This document shows positions 58,901-64,000 of a DNA stretch of 64,000 nucleotides, in pieces. This stretch comes from Tachypleus tridentatus (lineage: Eukaryota; Arthropoda; Merostomata; Xiphosura; Limulidae). Numbering within the stretch: position 1 is the stretch's first letter; each line of letters begins with the position of its first letter. The notes beneath the pieces are model-generated. The model did no database searches, had not been told where the DNA came from, and saw nothing but the letters and a program-made list of their open reading frames with translations. The DNA lies in NCBI RefSeq assembly GCF_004210375.1, contig NC_134834.1, forward strand, positions 15,237,857-15,301,856, read 5' to 3'. Both the position numbers and the translations under genes were made by a program.

Positions 58901-61900
58901 GGTACTTGGTAAGTAATCTACAGTAAGCTGTGTTAATAGTGACAATGGTATCTAGTAAGTAATCTACAGTAAGCTGTGTTATAGTGACAATGGTACTTGG
59001 TAAGTAATCTACAGTAAGCTGTGTTAATAGTGACAATGGTACTTGGTAAGTAATCTACAGTAAGCTGTGTTAATAGTGACAATGGTATCTAGTAAGTAAT
59101 CTACAGTAAGCTGTGTTATAGTGACAATGGTACTTGGTAAAGTAATCTACAGTAAGCTGTGTTAATAGTGACAATGGTATCTAGTAAGTAATCTACAGTA
59201 AGCTGTGTTAATAGTGACAATGGTACTTGGTAAGTAATCTACAGTAAGCTGTGTTAATAGTGACAATGGTATCTAGTAAGTAATCTACAGTAAGCTGTGT
59301 TAATAGTGACAATGGTATCTAGTAAGTAATCTACAGTAAGCTGTGTTAATAGTGACAATGGTATCTAGTAAGTAATCTACAGTAAGCTGTGTTATAGTGA
59401 CAATGGTACTTAGTAAGTAATCTACAGTAAGCTGTGTTAATAGTGACAATGGTATCTAGTAAGTAATCTACAGTAAGCTGTGTTAATAGTGACAATGGTA
59501 CTTGGTAAGTAATCTACAGTAAGCTGTGTTAATAGTGACAATGGTATCTAGTAAGTAATCTACAGTAAGCTGTGTTAATAGTGACAATGGTATCTAGTAA
59601 GTAATCTACAGTAAGCTGTGTTAATAGTGACAATGGTATCTAGTAAGTAATCTACAGTAAGCTGTGTTAATAGTGACAATGGTATCTAGTAAGTAATCTA
59701 CAGTAAGCTGTGTTAATAGTGACAATGGTATCTAGTAAGTAATCTACAGTAAGCTGTGTTAATAGTGACAGTGGTATCTAGTAAGTAATCTACAGTAAGC
59801 TGTGTTATAGTGACAATGGTATCTAGTAAGTAATCTACAGTAAGCTGTGTTATAGTGACAATGGTACTCTAGTAAGTAATCTACAGTAAGCTGTGTTAAT
59901 AGTGACAATGGTATCTAGTAAGTAATCTACAGTAAGCTGTGTTAATAGTGACAATGGTATCTAGTAAGTAATCTACAGTAAGCTGTGTTAATAGTGACAA
60001 TGGTATCTAGTAAGTAATCTACAGTAAGCTGTGTTAATAGTGACAATGGTATCTAGTAAGTAATCTACAGTAAGCTGTGTTATAGTGACAATGGTACTTG
60101 GTAGTAAGTAATCTACAGTAAGCTGTGTTAATAGTGACAATGGTACTTGGTAAGTAATCTACAGTAAGCTGTGTTAATAGTGACAATGGTATCTAGTAAG
60201 TAATCTACAGTAAGCTGTGTTAATAGTGACAATGGTACTTGGTAAGTAATCTACAGTAAGCTGTGTTAATAGTGACAATGGTATCTAGTAAGTAATCTAC
60301 AGTAAGCTGTGTTAATAGTGACAATGGTATCTGGTAAGTAATCTACAGTAAGCTGTGTTAATAGTGACAATGGTATCTAGTAAGTAATCTACAGTAAGCT
60401 GTGTTAATAGTGACAATGGTATCTAGTAAGTAATCTACAGTAAGCTGTGTTATAGTGACAATGGTACTTGGTAAGTAATCTACAGTAAGCTGTGTTAATA
60501 GTGACAATGGTACTTGGTAAGTAATCTACAGTAAGCTGTGTTAATAGTGACAATGGTATCTAGTAAGTAATCTACAGTAAGCTGTGTTATAGTGACAATG
60601 GTACTTGGTAAAGTAATCTACAGTAAGCTGTGTTAATAGTGACAATGGTATCTGGTAAGTAATCTACAGTAAGCTGTGTTAATAGTGACAATGGTATCTA
60701 GTAAGTAATCTACAGTAAGCTGTGTTAATAGTGACAATGGTATCTAGTAAGTAATCTACAGTAAGCTGTGTTAATAGTGACAATGGTACTTGGTAAGTAA
60801 TCTACAGTAAGCTGTGTTAATAGTGACAATGGTATCTAGTAAGTAATCTACAGTAAAGCTGTGTTATAGTGACAATGGTATCTAGTAAGTAATCTACAGT
60901 AAGCTGTGTTAATAGTGACAATGGTATCTAGTAAGTAATCTACAGTAAGCTGTGTTAGTGATAGTGACAATGGTATCTTAGTAAGTAATCTACAGTAAGC
61001 TGTGTTAATAGTGACAATGGTATCTAGTAAGTAATCTACAGTAAGCTGTGTTAATAGTGACAATGGTATCTAGTAAGTAATCTACAGTAAGCTGTGTTAA
61101 TAGTGACAATGGTATCTAGTAAGTAATCTACAGTAAGCTGTGTTAATAGTGACAATGGTATCTAGTAAGTAATCTACAGTAAGCTGTGTTAATAGTGACA
61201 ATGGTATCTAGTAAGTAATCTACAGTAAGCTGTGTTAATAGTGACAATGGTATCTAGTAAGTAATCTACAGTAAGCTGTGTTAATAGTGACAATGGTATC
61301 TAGTAAGTAATCTACAGTAAGCTGTGTTAATAGTGACAATGGTATCTAGCTGTGTAAGTAATCTACAGTAAGCTGTGTTAATAGTGACAATGGTATCTAG
61401 TAAGTAATCTACAGTAAGCTGTGTTAATAGTGACAATGGTATCTAGTAAGTAATCTACAGTAAGCTGTGTTAATAGTGACAATGGTATCTAGTAAGTAAT
61501 CTACAGTAAGCTGTGTTAATAGTGACAATGGTATCTAGTAAGTAATCTACAGTAAGCTGTGTTAATAGTGACAATGGTATCTAGTAAGTAATCAGTACTG
61601 TGTTAATAGTGACAATGGCTGTGTAATTAAAGCTGTGTGACAATGGTATCTAGTAAGTAATCTACAGTAAGCTGTGTTAATAGTGACAATGGTATCTAGT
61701 AAGTAATCTACAGTAAGCTGTGTTAATAGTGACAATGGTATCTAGTAAGTAATCTACAGTAAGCTGTGTTAATAGTGACAATGGTATCTAGTAAGTAATC
61801 TACAGTAAGCTGTGTTAATAGTGACAATGGTATCTAGTAAGTAATCTACAGTAAGCTGTGTTAATAGTGACAATGGTATCTAGTAAGTAATCTACAGTAA

Positions 61901-64000
61901 GCTGTGTTAATAGTGACAATGGTATCTAGTAAGTAATCTACAGTAAGCTGTGTTAATAGTGACAATGGTACTTGGTAGTAAGTAATCTACAGTAAGCTGT
62001 GTTAATAGTGACAATGGTATCTAGTAAGTAATCTACAGTAAGCTGTGTTAATAGTGACAATGGTATCTAGTAAGTAATCTACAGTAAGCTGTGTTAATAG
62101 TGACAATGGTATCTAGTAAGTAATCTACAGTAAGCTGTGTTAATAGTGACAATGGTATCTAGTAAGTAATCTACAGTAAGCTGTGTTAATAGTGACAATG
62201 GTATCTAGTAAGTAATCTACAGTAAGCTGTGTTAATAGTGACAATGGTACTAGTAGTAAGTAATCTACAGTAAGCTGTGTTAATAGTGACAATGGTATCT
62301 TAGTAAGTAATCTACAGTAAGCTGTGTTAATAGTAGTGACAATGTGTAGTGACAATGGTATCTAGTAAGTAATCTACAGTAAGCTGTGTTAATAGTGACA
62401 ATGGTATCTGGTAAGTAATCTACAGTAAGCTGTGTTAATAGTGACAATGGTATCTAGTAAGTAATCTACAGTAAGCTGTGTTAATAGTGACAATGGTATC
62501 TAGTAAGTAATCTACAGTAAGCTGTGTTAATAGTGACAATGGTATCTAGTAAGTAATCTACAGTAAGCTGTGTTAATAGTGACAATGGTATCTGGTAAGT
62601 AATCTACAGTAAGCTGTGTTAATAGTGACAATGGTATCTAGTAAGTAATCTACAGTAAGCTGTGTTAATAGTGACAATGGTATCTAGTAAGTAATCTACA
62701 GTAAGCTGTGTTAATAGTGACAATGGTATCTAGTAAGTAATCTACAGTAAGCTGTGTTAATAGTGACAATGGTATCTAGTAAGTAATCTACAGTAAGCTG
62801 TGTTATATAGTGACAATGGTATCTAGTAAGTAATCTACAGTAAGCTGTGTTAATAGTGACAATGGTATCTAGTAAGTAATCTACAGTAAGCTGTGTTAAT
62901 AGTGACAATGGTATCTAGTAAGTAATCTACAGTAAGCTGTGTTAATAGTGACAATGGTATCTAGTAAGTAATCTACAGTAAGCTGTGTTAATAGTGACAA
63001 TGGTATCTGGTAAGTAATCTACAGTAAGCTGTGTTAATAGTGACAATGGTATCTAGTAAGTAATCTACAGTAAGCTGTGTTATAGTGACAATGGTATCTA
63101 GTAAGTAATCTACAGTAAGCTGTGTTAATAGTGACAATGGTATCTAGTAAGTAATCTACAGTAAGCTGTGTTAATAGTGACAATGGTATGGTAAGTAATC
63201 TACAGTAAGCTGTGTTAATAGTGACAATGGTATCTAGTAAGTAATCTACAGTAAGCTGTGTTAATAGTGACAATGGTATCTAGTAAGTAATCTACAGTAA
63301 GCTGTGTTAATAGTGACAATGGTATCTAGTAAGTAATCTACAGTAAGCTGTGTTAATAGTGACAATGGTATCTAGTAAGTAATCTACAGTAAGCTGTGTT
63401 ATAGTGACAATGGTACTTGGTAAGTAATCTACAGTAAGCTGTGTTAATAGTGACAATGGTATCTAGTAAGTAATCTACAGTAAGCTGTGTTAATAGTGAC
63501 AATGGTATCTAGTAAGTAATCTACAGTAAGCTGTGTTAATAGTGACAATGGTATCTAGTAAGTAATCTACAGTAAGCTGTGTTGACAATAGTGACAATGG
63601 TATCTAGTAAGTAATCTACAGTAAGCTGTGTTAATAGTGACAATGGTATCTAGTAAGTAATCTACAGTAAGCTGTGTTAATAGTGACAATGGTATCTAGT
63701 AAGTAATCTACAGTAAGCTGTGTTAATAGTGACAATGGTATCTAGTAAGTAATCTACAGTGACAAGCTGTGTTACATAGCTGTGTGACAATGGTATCTAG
63801 TAAGTAATCTACAGTAAGCTGTGTTAATAGTGACAATGGTATCTAGTAAGTAATCTACAGTAAGCTGTGTTAATAGTGACAATGGTACTTGGTAAGTAAT
63901 CTACAGTAAGCTGTGTTAATAGTGACAATGGTATCTAGTAAGTAAGTAATCTACAGTAAGCTGTGTTAATAGTGACAATGGTATCTAGTAAGTAATCTAC
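49973..64000. repeat. 46-bp satellite array, at least 14 kb (305 or more units), open at window end
   Basis: Period 46 bp (for example 61081-61126), with TCTACAGTAAGCTGTGTTAA and GTGACAATGGTATCTAGTAA. The first 4 kb holds many variants (TGTATAGTGAG, TGTATAGTCAAC, CATGAC, ATTGG). From about 54 kb the units are almost uniform, with a few scrambled joins (61591-61650, 62330-62350, 63750-63790). Since 46 is not a multiple of 3, frames rotate, giving repeated short false ORFs on the minus strand. It lies 5' of the last visible lipoxygenase exon, very likely within an intron of that gene. Confidence 0.98.

Noticed and set aside
54418-63273. Many minus-strand frames beginning MSLLTQLTVDYLL
   Set aside because: The 46-bp unit rotates through all frames, so short indels create similar false frames again and again.

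Overview
This window is animal nuclear DNA: two intron-rich protein genes, AT-rich intergenic sequence, many tRNA-derived SINEs, and very long tandem-repeat arrays. The organism is most likely a chelicerate. The dominant SINE (tRNA head with A and B boxes, a conserved body, and an AAACAAACAAAC tail) is one I associate with horseshoe crab genomes. That is recognition from memory, not a search result.

Layout. 1-12.3 kb: intergenic DNA with about eleven SINE copies or fragments of at least three families, a 26-bp minisatellite, a 24-bp array that looks like a multiplied SINE A-box head, and a 571-bp foldback element. 12.36-43.91 kb (+): a complete seven-exon gene for histone PARylation factor 1 (HPF1), 398 codons, with an N-terminal PBZ zinc finger that human HPF1 lacks. 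Its 25-kb intron 2 holds a MITE-like element, a Penelope-like retroelement fragment, a 42-bp minisatellite and a 19.4-kb array of a 34-bp unit (about 570 copies). A second copy of the MITE-like element lies inverted in intron 6. 44.24-49.49 kb (-): the last five coding exons of a lipoxygenase gene, converging on HPF1, with polyadenylation signals about 100 bp apart. One of its introns is mostly a 65-bp minisatellite (about 40 copies). The next upstream intron, or whatever lies 5' of the last visible exon, is filled from 49.97 kb to the window end by a 46-bp minisatellite (at least 305 copies).

Function. HPF1 binds PARP1/2, completes their active site and directs ADP-ribosylation to serine. 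The residues needed for this (a Tyr-Arg pair and an Asp-Glu pair) are present. The lipoxygenase is a non-heme iron dioxygenase of polyunsaturated fatty acids; this window carries two iron ligands (His, Asn) and the C-terminal iron-binding Ile. The two genes are neighbours but have no evident functional link.

About 58% of the window is tandem repeat. The most unusual feature is that several unrelated minisatellites (34, 42, 46 and 65 bp) have expanded inside introns of two adjacent genes whose exons and reading frames remain intact.
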